Assembly (NCBI RefSeq): GCF_004337985.1
Contig: NC_043740.1
Coordinates: 2,004,874-2,068,873 of the forward strand
DNA from: Pyricularia pennisetigena
Lineage: Eukaryota > Ascomycota > Sordariomycetes > Magnaporthales > Pyriculariaceae
Direction: 5' to 3'
Length of the DNA: 64,000 bases
The position numbers and the translations under genes were made by a program. Of this stretch, positions 31,957-43,907 are shown in pieces (the first letter of the stretch is position 1; each line of letters opens with the position of its first letter). The notes beneath the pieces are model-generated. The model was not told the origin of the DNA. It was given only the letters and a program-made list of their open reading frames with translations, and ran no database searches.

Positions 31957-34066
31957 ATGGAGGGCGAGGTCATGCAGGCCCCTGATTGTGCAGACGATGT
32001 GCTCTCGTACATAAGTCCAACTGGTAAGAATAGAACTTTTGCTAACCAACCATTCCACCTCGTGCATGATCAACGCATTTCCGTTGGCTTGTTGTGGCAT
32101 AAACCATGCCATATCCCTCTACCGTGTTTGCAATTATTTATTTTTTTGTTCTTTTTTGTTTGCAAGCCTCCAAGACCAGTTATTCCTTTCAATATTTTCT
32201 TTGCGTTTTCGTCAGATGCAACCCCCTGGCTCCCCCAAGGTCTTGGGTTTGGCTAGTCAGCTACCACCAGTGATGAGGTGCGCGCACCTACGCATATTAT
32301 TTTTTTGTATCTAATCATTTCATACGTCAACTCATGCTCTTCAAGAGCTCCGTGATACAAAAACACCCTTACAAAAACAAAAGCAAGCAAAGACTTGTGT
32401 CTAAATGGCAGGGTGTGGGATGTCATGAACATGTGTGACAAGTTGATTTTGCACCACTCGACCTTTTGTTTTGTTTTCTTACTTTCTTCTTCACAATACC
32501 TATCGACAAAACTGCTAACTCACTCGCAAAGGATACAGCAATGCGTCCGATTGTGGATATTGTCATGGGCAGAACTATCCCAAGAAGCGTAAGATATTAT
32601 AAACCATTCCTTATGATCGGTCTCTGTATTTCCAATGAGAAAGCCCGTTTTATGTATTTGCTTCAGGCTTCATGGGCTTTTGCTGTGCAGACATGCTCCT
32701 AGTCTACGTTTGCGCAGCGTCTCTACCAGCGCCTTGATGCTCGGACAGAGAAACATGATTCCAATGTTGTTACCTTGTCTCTGGCATCTGACCAACCGTT
32801 TTGCAAACGTTTGCAGGATACTCATATTATGCAATTGCCACCGACTTGACCCCAGCGTTCTACAAGAACCTTGTTGATCGTTGTTGGAGGCGTTCCGGGA
32901 CGCTTTTGTATCGACCCAACCAGAGGCTAGCATGTTGCCCACACTATACGCTGCGTCTTGACGCCTATGAATGCAAGCCTACCAAGGACCAACGCCAGGC
33001 AGTCAACCGTTTCAACCGCTACGTCCTCGGCGATGCCTACATCAAAGAGGTAGCTCGCTTGCATCCTCGATCTCGCGAGGAGGCCAGGAAGCGTGATACT
33101 GTTTTTAACCTCGTAGAGCGGATACACGAGGCCGAACTCGATGCTTTACCTTCGGGCTCCGCTCCGGCACACAGGTTTACCGTGACCCTTGAAACGGACG
33201 AGTTCACGGAGGAAAAGTATGCTGTTTTTGAGAACTACCAGCAGGTCGTGCACAATGAACCTTCTCATCGGGTCAGTCGCACCGGCTTTAAAAGGTTTCT
33301 CTGTGACTCGCCCCTGCAGCGAAGCACCGTGACGACGGCTGAAGGCTATGTGCGTAAGCTGGGATCCTATCATCAGTGTTACCGACTTGACGGGAAGCTT
33401 GTTGCGATCGGGGTCCTGGATCTCCTCCCCGACTGCGTCAGCGCTGTATACTTTTTGTACCACGAGTCGATCCACAAGCACAGCCCCGGGAAGCTAGGTG
33501 CCCTACGAGAGATCGCCCTGGCCATTGAGGGCGGATACCGGTATTGGTATTCGGGCTATTACATTCACACATGCCCAAAGATGCAGTACAAAAACGATTA
33601 CTCACCCCAGTACATCCTGGACCCGCAAACCCTGTCTTGGCACCATCTGGGCGAGAGCGAAATGCGCATATTCGATAGGAATGGCTATGCGAGATTCTCC
33701 AGGCTGGAACAGACAGGTGGCGGAGATAATGGACCATCACCAGATAGCAAGTCAACCGAGGCCGGCCCAAGAACAGATGAGGAAGGTGGTGCCCCCACGG
33801 ACGAAGATGATTCCATGTATGAATTCCTCTTGAGGAGTGACATGCCAGGTATCCCCAAACTGGAGGAAATGGTGTCGCTGGACATGGACAATCTCGCCAT
33901 TGCTGTTAATGGATACGATCAGCTATTCAAGGCATCCAACCTTGCAGTTTGGGCAAAGCAGAGCGTCCTAGACTTTCCAGCACTCAAGTCAAAGATAGCA
34001 GAGCTTGTGGCAGCTATTGGCCCCGACCTGATGGACAAATTTTGCGTTGACTTTCGGAGGCGGTAG
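31957..34066 (+). CDS. ATE1: arginyl-tRNA--protein transferase ATE1
   Basis: Three exons, 31957-32023, 32532-32588 and 32817-34066, give 457 aa; introns are 508 and 228 nt. ATE1 transfers Arg from Arg-tRNA to N-terminal Asp, Glu or oxidised Cys, marking proteins for the Arg/N-degron pathway. The N-terminal domain has SDCGYCHG (Cys30, Cys33), then SYYAIATDLTP, WRRSG and the CC pair (Cys81-82): the conserved four cysteines reported to hold an iron-sulfur cluster in yeast Ate1. The C-terminal acyltransferase (GNAT-like) domain has YHQCYRLDGKLVAIGVLDLL, SAVYFLYH and the YYIHTCPKMQYK block. The 57-nt second exon carries the CGYC motif, so a missed exon would delete half of the cluster site. An acidic linker (residues about 330-360) precedes a short helical end. 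The first-exon residues before the CGYC region are not conserved, so this start is the least certain part. Confidence 0.92.
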
Positions 34067-34357
34067 CCATCCTGAAGCCGGTGGTATATAGCAACGGCTC
34101 AGGCACTGTGGCCGTGGTTCGTTGCAGTCAAATTGAATCGTGGCCAAACTTCCTTCATCATGGACGCTTCCAAAAATACATGAGAATCTGAAGGAGGCGT
34201 TACAAAGAGAATTATTATATGGGTATTGCTATGCAGTGCTTTACAGAGCTAAAACTAAGATTAGATCAGTGTATGGCAGAGTCAAGCGACAGCGATTCCT
34301 TTTTTTTTGATCAAGACATTAGACCTCCCACCTTTCCACTTCAGAGGATTCTTGTCT

Positions 34358-35917
34358 CTATTTTGCCTCCAATGCTTGCGAGACGGCCGGCACCTTGGAT
34401 TTCAGCTCCGTTGTTACTTCGGCCCAGGCAAGTTTCTGGAGCTTTTGGGCGGTTTCACTCGTAACAACAGCCTTCGATTTTCTGGAGGCCCAAAGCTCGT
34501 TAGTTTCAATTCATTTGGATTCCTGACACACAAACTATTTCTGATTTCTCGAGGACGACTCACTTTGTATAAGCATCGTTTGTCATGTAGTTGGTAATGA
34601 ATTTGCCCTGCATCCCAATAGTACCGTCAGCACATATCTTAGCAAACGACCTTTGCTTCTTGGACTATTTGATAACGAAAAAAAAAGACGACGGCGGGGA
34701 GAGAGGGGGGAGGGGGGTAGTGATACGTGCAATCAACAAGGAGAACTCACATGATCGGCCTCGGTAGTGAGTCCCGTCTTGAGATACAGACGTGAGCCGA
34801 CTTCAGGCGTTTGAGCGACCAGCGTCATCACAAGTGGCTCAACGACCCTGAAGATGAAGTGCTTTTCCTTGAGCGTTCGAGTGATCTCGGTCGCGACCAT
34901 TCCGGGACAGCATGTGTTGATGATGACGTCGGGCCTGTGTGGCATCGAAGAATTCTCGTTAGATACAGGGGAGGATTTTAACGCTCCAGCTCTCATCAAG
35001 AGCATGACAGAAAGGCATTGTAAATCCACTCACTTTCCCTGAGCGTCAAGCGCCTGCTGCGAGAGCTCCTTGACGCAATATTGCAGCAACAGCTTGGAGT
35101 TCGAATACTGAGCCGGCGAACCGGGCCAGTTCTCTTTGGCGCTGAAGTGCTTGAGCAGACCTTCCTGTCCGGCGATCTTCTCCCACCGGGAGATGTTGGC
35201 GCTTGTGTGCAGGCCGGAGCTGACCATGGTGAGATGGGCCGGGCTCTGGCGCTGGCTGCGGAGCTCTTTGAGCCAGGGCAGCAGCAGCAACGAGATGAGG
35301 ACCGTGCTGAGCACGTTGACTTGAATCACCATGTCCCTGTAAGATAACGGCCGTGGTAAGCACAAAAGAGGACTCGTTAGATGGGCTATTTTGAGCTTAT
35401 TGGCTCTTTCTTCTTGGGCGCAATGGCACAACTCACCAACCCTCAGGGCTCTGCTCCCATGAAGCATTGTGCACGCCGGCGTTCAGACATATCCACTTGG
35501 ATGGCGTAACGTTAGTCGAGAACAAAAAGCCTAATAATAATAGATGGCAGCTAGATAGTTTATATGCCAGAGCAGGCTTACATCCAGACCGCCATCGGCG
35601 CCAAACTCTTTCTTGAGCGTCTCGGTAAAAGCAACAACGGAAGAGTACCTGCTCATGTCGAGCTCCAGCACCTTGACGGTGACCTTTGAAGAGCCGGCGG
35701 CCTCTTCGATCTTCTTCTTGGCATTCTGACCGCGGGCGGCATCTCTGCAGGTGATGACAATGGTTGAAGCTTCGAGCTGCGCCAGGTGGATGGCGGTGGC
35801 AAGGCCGAGTCCAGCAGTGCCCCCTGTTACGAGGGCCTTTTTCCCTTTGTAGCTGTCAGGCGCCACCATAGGCTGGGCGAACAGCTTTTGCTTCAGGGTG
35901 GTTATCAAAGCCGACAT
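34358..35917 (-). CDS. short-chain dehydrogenase/reductase, retinol dehydrogenase-like
   Basis: Six exons on the minus strand: 35917-35582, 35495-35437, 35336-35034, 34934-34751, 34607-34564 and 34481-34358, encoding 349 aa. The Rossmann motif is TGGTAGLG (NAD(P)-binding), followed by the SDR motif LNAG in exon 2 and the catalytic YSNSK in exon 3, with a Ser (VSSG) upstream completing the triad. Arg after the second strand (TCRDAARG) suggests NADP preference. The PGMVATEITRTL region and hydrophobic helices downstream fit the retinol-dehydrogenase/TIC32 branch; substrate cannot be named. Exon 5 is 44 nt and the final exon starts in the middle of what looks like antisense coding on the other strand. 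It lies head to head with RRP42, starts about 1.1 kb apart. No signal peptide is evident. Confidence 0.88.
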
Positions 35918-37043
35918 GTTTGGGCACACGTCAAGAGGACAAAACAATAAACGATGTATGAACGATCAGTGCGAGAAATGGGACGAATTAGAACAAAAGT
36001 GAGTTTGATGCTGCACCTTAGTTGGTTAGTTCAGTCTTGAGATAGTCGATCTAGATCATGGGATGGAAGTTCATTTCATTGTTCAGAGGCGGCAGGTGAA
36101 AAGAACTCGATTTATAACTATCGGGAACAAAGTCAAGATGATTCTCCGCCATCAATCAAATGGAGACTGGCCGGGGGAGTTGCGCTTTGAACACAGGTTG
36201 TATTGGCAAGGGAGTCTCGGGTCCGAATGAAGTTTAATTCCATGGGTTTCCATGACTCGAAAGATAGTAAACAGACAATTCTCGGAGTGCAATGTGACCG
36301 TCACATGAAATTCGCGATGCCAATGTTGAAGCGTGTTACAAATTACAAACATTTTCTTTGACCATGGAAGAGGAACTGCATGTTGAGGGTGTTGTCGTTG
36401 ATGTCGAATTACTAATTAATCATCGACGCTGCGCTCTGTTGACATTCGGAGCCTAGGCGCGTGCTTGTCAAACTCCGTTCCCGCGGATTTGGGAAAGGCC
36501 GCCGCAAGCGGAGGTTCCGAGTTTCGCACAGTATGACGGGAATATGCGCACGTAGTCGTCGCAAGCCGTTCTTGTTTGGTTGTACTGTGAAACCATTTTA
36601 GTGTGAATATTGTCATGTGTAAATATATCATGACAAAGCCATGACTTTATTATAGCGTCGGGCACAGGCAGGCGTTGAATAGCAATAATAATAGATTGCT
36701 TTGTTAAAATAAGAAGCTGAACCAATAGCAAGAGATGCTGAACAGGGGTGTGTCTGTTGGCAGTCCACCCCGCACCAGGATATTCAAGCTTTCTTTGTCT
36801 TATCGCCTATCAAATGCGACGGACGACAGGGGAGCTACCAAAAATCTTGCCCACGTCCTGATTGTACCTGCAGCTTTGGAACCAAGGAGCAGCAAAATAC
36901 CTAATTTGGCCGATTGATAAGCACCCAAGAAAAAAAAGGGCCAAGGGCGGAAGAGCGCCCTAAAGGTGACTTGCTTGCTACAAGGGGATTTCTAATCAAC
37001 AAGGTTGCCTAAACCCACCGACCGTCCGAACAAACCCCCCGCC
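35918..37043. other. divergent intergenic region SDR / RRP42
   Basis: No supportable gene. CCAAT-type words occur near 36317 (GCCAATG) and 36721 (ACCAATA). The last 100 bases before RRP42 are A/G-rich then C-rich. Short frames at 36416-36731 have no resemblance to proteins I know. Confidence 0.5.
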
Positions 37044-38324
37044 ATGGCATCCTCGTCCCAGAACGTCCTGCTCTCGCCCGCCGAGCTCGCATATCTTCAC
37101 GACTCCCTCTCCCTGACCCCTCCGATCCGGCCCGATGGCAGGACCGCGACGCAGTTCCGTCCGTTGACGGCCGAAACGGGCATCCTGCCGGGCACCAACG
37201 GCAGCGCGCGCATCTGTTTCGCCGACGGCACCGAGGCCATTGTGGGCGTCAAGGCCGAGGTTGAGAAGACGCGACTGGCCTACAACCACGAGGAGGAGGA
37301 GGCTGCGAAGCTGGCTGCGGCCGCAGCAGCAGCGGCAGCCAACGATGACGAGGACGGGGCGGAGCAGCAGCAAGGACAAAGAGCGGGACGGTCAGAGTGG
37401 GTGGAGCTTTCGGTCGAGATGCCCGGCCTGAGAGATGATGACGCCAACACCATCTTCCTTACGGAAATGCTGAGCGAGGCCCTGCTTGCAGACGGAGAGT
37501 TTGCGAAGAAGCTTTGGATCAACAGCAGGTTTCATTGGAAGCTGTACTTGGACGTACGTTTCGATGTCCTAATTCACAAAATACATGCGTGAAAAACCTT
37601 GCGGGTGAAACCACTGACACTTGAATTATCTTTGTTACAGGTCATCCTCATATCTCCGCCGCTATCCTACCCGCTACCTTTGCTGTCCCTCACCACGCAC
37701 CTTGCCCTGCTAGCCACACGGCTACCGCGCCTCAAATCTGAAGGCGACGAGGACCCTCTTTTCGATGACGATTGGGACGTTTCGCCGTTCCTATACTCAC
37801 GGGAGAAGACAGCCGAGAGTGCTGCAACATCTCGGCCACCAATCACGCTTCTAGTGACTGCTGTTGGAGACAACATCATATTCGACCCATCCAAGGAGGA
37901 GCTTGCCGTGGCAGACGTAGCCATCGCCATCTCAATTACCGAGGCGGCATCGACGACAGCAAACTCTCCGGACGATATGGAGGTCGACTCCGGGGCGGTG
38001 AAGCCTTCGAGCATTGGAGCCCGGAATTTGCGCCTGCTTTCCATCCGCGTCATCGACCCTCCATCAAGGTTGACGCCCTCCGGAGCAGCAGATGATACGG
38101 TTGTAGACACCGCTGCTACCAACACTATTGCAGCACCCACTTTGGCGCCGCAGAAGCAAACAGAGGCCCGGAACACAGATACTGAAGCAGTGGAAGGTGT
38201 TTGGAAACCGCCAAGAGGAGGAACAAAGTTGGCCGTCATGAATGCTATTGTACAAAAGGTGCTAGAGAAGGGAGGTGTGGCTGATGAAGTCTTGGACGCC
38301 TTGAAGTCTGTAGAGCTGTCATGA
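37044..38324 (+). CDS. RRP42: exosome complex subunit RRP42
   Basis: Two exons, 37044-37553 and 37641-38324 (intron GTACGT...TTACAG), encode 397 aa. The N-terminal part matches the RNase PH-like fold of RRP42: the family pattern LSPAELAYLHDSL, IRPDGRTATQFRPL, GSARICFADGTEAIVGVK. RRP42 is one of the six inactive RNase PH-like subunits of the exosome ring that threads RNA to Rrp44 and Rrp6 for 3' processing and decay. Length exceeds the yeast protein (about 265 aa) because of two insertions: an Ala/Glu/Gln-rich stretch at about residues 88-115, and a Ser/Thr/Ala-rich stretch at about 300-360. These insertions are likely disordered. The ATG at 37044 is preferred over an upstream in-frame ATG at 37005 because it is followed at once by family-like sequence. 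Confidence 0.9.
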
Positions 38325-38444
38325 GATTGTAGTCTTGCAGATGAAAACTTTGGTCACGCTCGAGCAGTAAGCTACTCGCGGTTGCAGGGTGGGCAGAACT
38401 GTATACTACTCACTGGAGGCGCAATGTACCTGGCACCCCCTCTC

Positions 38445-39380
38445 TCAGAAGATACCCAAAATCTTTTTTCTCGACTCGTTATCTTTCTTCTCCTCTGAAG
38501 AAGAAGCCTCCACGGCCTTCTGCTGACCAGTTGATGCAGTGTTGGGGGCGACAGCTGCTTCTTGCTCTTCTGGGTCCACCGGGTCAGCCTTGAACCATCC
38601 AGCAACCCCTTCCGACTCGTCGATGCCGTGTGCCTTGCGATATTTCCTCCGTTTGAGGACATCGTCGATAGCCTTTTCTCTCTTAGCAGCCACGATGGCG
38701 GAGTTGTGTAGGGTCGTGAGCCTCACGGCGTCGAAGACGGTATAAATCGACGAAAAGGGATGCCAGAAGAAGTCGGACCAGGGAGGAATCATATCAACGT
38801 ATGGCGAGTTCATTCTGAAGTTCAAGACGTAGGTATAGATGGCCAACATGGTCAAGACACCCTAGAGTAGGACAGACGCCCGCATGTTAGTTGTCTAGGA
38901 CCTTTGCACTGCCATGATCACTTCGCAAAAGCATGGGAGGGTGAATATCAAACTTACAATGGATATAAAAGCGTGCAGGCGTCTGTTGTGAATGATCCTA
39001 TGTGCCATGGAGCCTTGAGGCGGCGGCATGCCCGGATAGTCCTTGGTATTCTGGATCTTGATCTGCTCCGCCGACAGGTCTCCGCCATAGGTTCGAGGGG
39101 GAGCATAGCCCTTCTTGGGCAACCGGGCGCCATGTGATGGTGGATTGAACTTTTCGGGTTTCTCAAGAACGGTGTGACGCGGGGGTTCTTGTTGCTGCTG
39201 CGGCTTTGCAGCAGTTGGAGGCTTTATTGTCGAGCCAAACCTCACATGCGCCGGCGTCTCCGAAACCGCAGACGAGTTTAAGCCTGAGCGAAGGCTGGTT
39301 CCGTGATGCGGTACGCGCCGCAATGGCCGAGTTCCCCGCGGGAGCAGGAACCGACGCACATTTATGACTGCCGAGCTCAT
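38445..39380 (-). CDS. predicted mitochondrial inner-membrane protein, fungal family of unknown function
   Basis: Two exons, 39380-38958 and 38861-38445, give 279 aa. The N-terminus is Arg/Ser-rich with few acidic residues (VINVRRFLLPRGTRPLRR), as in mitochondrial presequences. A Pro/Gln-rich spacer leads to PPRTYGGDLSAEQI, then a hydrophobic segment (HAFISIGVLTMLAIYTYVLN) formed across the splice junction that should cross a membrane once. A conserved-looking stretch follows (PPWSDFFWHPFSSIYTVFDA), then a basic helix and an acidic Lys/Glu-rich tail. I do not recognise a named orthologue, though similar proteins occur in other filamentous fungi. It is divergent from cytochrome c, with 696 bp between starts, which fits a mitochondrial role. 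A second ATG at 39389 lies three codons upstream. Confidence 0.75.
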
Positions 39381-39429
39381 GTTCCTCAAGATTTTGGTCT
39401 CTGACTGTATTCAAACACTTTGGAGCTTC

Positions 39430-39653
39430 CCAATGTTGAGTCCAATTTTTTTTTTTTTTTTTTTTTGTCACGCAATGAGGCTAAGCTTTGTCCATCGACG
39501 TCCGATGTGAGATGGAAATTTCAAGGTCCACAATAGCTAGTTACTGGTGCGCCAGCTCCACAGACTATTGTGTAGTAGTGGCAGTTTGTTAGTGCTTTGT
39601 GGCTAGGCGTTTGTGGCTGTTAAAGAGAAAAAAGCGGAGGCAAAAAGAATTGG
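39430..39653. promoter_or_regulatory. CCAAT boxes in the cytochrome c divergent promoter
   Basis: Three CCAAT pentamers lie between the two divergent mitochondrial genes: 39430-39434 and 39442-39446 in plus orientation and 39649-39653 in minus orientation (ATTGG). CCAAT is bound by the HAP complex, which activates cytochrome c and respiratory genes in fungi. A T21 run follows the second box. Binding is inferred. Confidence 0.45.
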
Positions 39654-40076
39654 TACCATTGACCAACCACAATAAATCGTTTGAGCAAGGTTCTGCTGGT
39701 CGGCTCAAGGCAGGCAGAGCCGTACTACGAAAAGGCTGCGCAAATACGTCAGTTCGCTTTACATCCGGATTTTCCCGGCAACTGGTTTTGCGACCGCGGC
39801 GAATCAGTGCACGCGCAATTACAAGCAGCGAATCCGCAGGGACCCACCCAGGCGATCTCGCGCGCGCAACAGATCCCTGCTTGACTGGACCCGATCAAGA
39901 GTAGAAATTGTGTTTTTTTTTTTTTTTCCTTCCTCTCCCTCGACTCTCTCTCTTCCTACCATCCTGCGATTCATATAGACTCTTTGTGGAACATAGACCG
40001 CACAAGACACGTTTTCGTAAAGACCAACTTCTTGTCTCTACCCTTACCTTAATTTCAAACACACACAACCAGTACA

Positions 40077-41084
<1,008 letters not shown>

Positions 41085-41480
41085 ACGACACCCATGACTA
41101 CTATTACTACTTAGACGACTTCGACGCCCTTGTGGCATGTATTTTTAATGGCACATTTGTTTCAGCAACGCAATAGATACGCAGACAAGACGGACGAAAA
41201 AACTGGCGGCAATTTTGTATCACTATAGACTAGACGTAGTTTTACGGCATCGCTTCGTCAGGACGTCAAAAAACGGAAAATTTTCCACTCTGATCGCAAA
41301 CTTTTATTTACTTGGCGTGATTTCATAGTCCCTGCCTCTACATTCTGAAAGGGAAACAAATGCCTTGAAAAGAAATAACTGGATCTTGATCCGAGTGCTT
41401 GTGACGTTGATTCGAATGGTCCCTGAGATAAATCTCGATGCAAAAACAAAAACAACCCTTGCGTGTGGCGGCCACGTGCG

Positions 41481-41523
<43 letters not shown>

Positions 41524-41597
41524 CCTTGCCTAATAATGACTTTGCCCTTTGCCCACAGTCTATATTTTCTCTATTCTAGTGCTAGTCTTTGAGATGC
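41085..41597. other. convergent 3' region CYC1 / RIX7
   Basis: Both genes end here. A CAAAAACAAAAACAA stretch near 41441-41455 and the A42 run at 41481-41522 are the only notable elements. Confidence 0.6.
41481..41522. repeat. A42 homopolymer
   Basis: Forty-two consecutive A between the convergent cytochrome c and RIX7 genes. No flanking duplication is visible. Confidence 0.95.
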
Positions 41598-43907
41598 TCA
41601 CTTCATCGCCTCCATGTACTTGTCGATATCCTTCACACTGGGCTTGACCTCGTCCAGCGCCCGCTCCCAGTCCTCCTCGGATATCACAGGGACCTCGTTG
41701 TCCTGGACGCGGATCATGCACGCCTCTGACGCCGCCGTAAGCAGCTGCCGCAGATCAGCGCCGGTGAACTTGCCACACCGCGGATCCCTGGCCACGCGCT
41801 CGATGGTCTTGCGGACCGCGTCGGGGGCCCGGCCGCCCGGTACCGTGGTCTCGTAGATGGTCCTCAGGATGTCGCAGCGGTCCTCTGGGGTCGGCAGGCC
41901 CACGTAGATGTCCGTGCCCAACCGCCCCGGCCTCCGGATGGCCTCATCGATCGAGTCCGGCCGGTTCGTGGCCCCGATGACGTAGATGCCTTGGCGGTCC
42001 CCGACGCCGTCGAGCTCGGTCAGCAGCGCGTTGACCACGCGTGACGTGGCGCCAGACATGGTAAAGTCCCTGGTGGGCACCAGGGCGTCGAGCTCGTCGA
42101 AGAAGAGGATGCAGGGGGCCGAGGACTTGGCCCGTGAGAAGAGCTGCCGGACGTTGTACTCAGACTCGCCCACGTACTTGTTCAGCAGCTCAGGGCCCTT
42201 GATGGAGATGAAGTTTGCCTTGGAGGCGTTGGCAACCGCCTTGGCCACCAGCGTCTTGCCGCAGCCGGGAGGACCCCAGAGGAGGATTCCAGCAGAGGGC
42301 TTGATGCCCAACGCGGCGAACTTTTCCGGACGCTCGATGGGCTGGACGATGGCGTACTCGAGCTTCTTACGGACGTTTTGGAGGGCTCCCACCTCGGTCC
42401 AGGTCGTGTTGGGCACAGTGCTGAAGCCTTCCCGCTTGGCAGCTGGTTGGATCCTGGAGATGGCTTGCTTGAGATGCGCAAAGGTGATGCATACATCTTC
42501 GTCGTTCTGGTCCACTTGCATCTCCTGATTTTCGGTAGCAGGGGCCTCGTTGCTGCCTGTAGGGAGCGTCCAAGGGAGCCTTATCCTATCAACCACGCTG
42601 GGAATTTCTGCTGCGGCCTCTGTCAACTTCGAAACCTTGGCTGTGTACACATCCATCATGGCTTCGCTGGCGGCGAAGTCGACCGCAGTGGCCAGATCCG
42701 CGCCGACGTAGCCGGGCGTAAGTCTTGCCAGGGCCGTGAAGTCAACATCGTCGCTGAGGCGCTTGTTCCTGGTCATTGTGCGCAGGATGGATTCCCTGGC
42801 GGCCTCGTCGGGCATGCTCATCTCCAGCTCCTGGAAGCGCCGCCTGACGGTCGGCTCGATGCTGTCGGGCCTGTTGGTGGCGGCAATCACCACGACGTTG
42901 CGGCCGGGGGACGTGCACCTGACGATCTTGTCCAGCCCCTGACTGATCTCGGATGACATGCGGACCTCCATGGCCTTTTGCGCGCCGTCCATCTTGCCGG
43001 CCACCACGTCGACCTCGTCGAGGAACAGCAGACAGGGCGCCAGACGGATGGCCTCGTCAAAGGCCTCGCGAATGTTCTTCTCGGACTCGCCCGAGATGCC
43101 GCTGACCAGCGACGTCGCCGAGACGGGGACGAATGCGCATTGAAGAGTGTCGGCCAGGGCCCGCACGACGGCCGTCTTGCCTGTGCCGGAGGGCCCATGG
43201 AGCAGGATGGCGGCCTGCGGCTTGTGGCCCATCCGAGCGTACTCCTCGCCCATTCGAAGCGGCAGCACCAGCGGCTTCTCGAGGGCCTCTAGGATCTGAG
43301 AGATGCCGCCCATGTCCTCGAGCTTGGGTCCGTTGAAGACTTCGGGTACGGCCGCCGCCTCTTTCACCGACCGCGTCCTCCGTTTTCGTTTGAGCTTTGG
43401 TTCGCCGTTGGGCAGCCTTTCGACGGGCTCGTCCACCTCCATGCTCGCCGGCGTGGCCTCGGTGCCGGAAAGGGCGCCATTAGGCTGTAAAGCGGCATCG
43501 CTGGGCCCCGAGGTTCCCGAGGGGGACTCGGCTGCCTTGCTCCCGCTGAAATCCCAATGCTTTGTCATTTGCCTGTTCAGCAGGAATGCGTCGCGCTCCC
43601 TCTTGGCGGCAGCCTTGGCCTCTGCAGCGGCAATCTCCCGCTCCAACGCCTCATCCGAGTCCCCTCCATCTTCGTCCGCCTTCAACTCCTCTTTTCTGTA
43701 GGTGAGCACCCGCTCTATGGAGTCCTCTAGCAGCCGTCGTTTCTGCCTCGCCAGACTGGAGTTTGAGGATTTGATGCTCTCGTAGACAGACGTGACGGTG
43801 AGACGACTCCTGCGATTCCCCTCATTATCGCCCTCCAATTTTTTCACAATTTGGTACACGTCACGGTCGACATTGTGACGAAGAGTTGTCCTCTGCCTGG
43901 CCATCAT
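41598..43907 (-). CDS. RIX7: ribosome-biogenesis AAA-ATPase RIX7
   Basis: An intronless frame of 769 aa with two AAA modules. The N-terminal ~110 residues are a basic helical domain like that of Rix7/NVL. A nuclear-localisation-like KLKRKRR sits at 171-177. D1 has Walker A GPSGTGKT (238-245), with Ser in place of the usual Pro, and Walker B LLFLDEVD; D2 has GPPGCGKT and ILFFDELDAL. Both carry NRPDSI second-region motifs with arginine fingers downstream. Rix7 is a Cdc48-type hexamer that threads Nsa1 out of nucleolar pre-60S particles. Two ATG codons are adjacent (43907 and 43904). It shares no promoter with its neighbours: about 0.7 kb lies upstream before the carrier gene's 3' end. Length matches other fungal Rix7 proteins. 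Confidence 0.94.
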   Translation of the reverse strand: MMARQRTTLRHNVDRDVYQIVKKLEGDNEGNRRSRLTVTSVYESIKSSNSSLARQKRRLLEDSIERVLTYRKEELKADEDGGDSDEALEREIAAAEAKAAAKRERDAFLLNRQMTKHWDFSGSKAAESPSGTSGPSDAALQPNGALSGTEATPASMEVDEPVERLPNGEPKLKRKRRTRSVKEAAAVPEVFNGPKLEDMGGISQILEALEKPLVLPLRMGEEYARMGHKPQAAILLHGPSGTGKTAVVRALADTLQCAFVPVSATSLVSGISGESEKNIREAFDEAIRLAPCLLFLDEVDVVAGKMDGAQKAMEVRMSSEISQGLDKIVRCTSPGRNVVVIAATNRPDSIEPTVRRRFQELEMSMPDEAARESILRTMTRNKRLSDDVDFTALARLTPGYVGADLATAVDFAASEAMMDVYTAKVSKLTEAAAEIPSVVDRIRLPWTLPTGSNEAPATENQEMQVDQNDEDVCITFAHLKQAISRIQPAAKREGFSTVPNTTWTEVGALQNVRKKLEYAIVQPIERPEKFAALGIKPSAGILLWGPPGCGKTLVAKAVANASKANFISIKGPELLNKYVGESEYNVRQLFSRAKSSAPCILFFDELDALVPTRDFTMSGATSRVVNALLTELDGVGDRQGIYVIGATNRPDSIDEAIRRPGRLGTDIYVGLPTPEDRCDILRTIYETTVPGGRAPDAVRKTIERVARDPRCGKFTGADLRQLLTAASEACMIRVQDNEVPVISEEDWERALDEVKPSVKDIDKYMEAMK

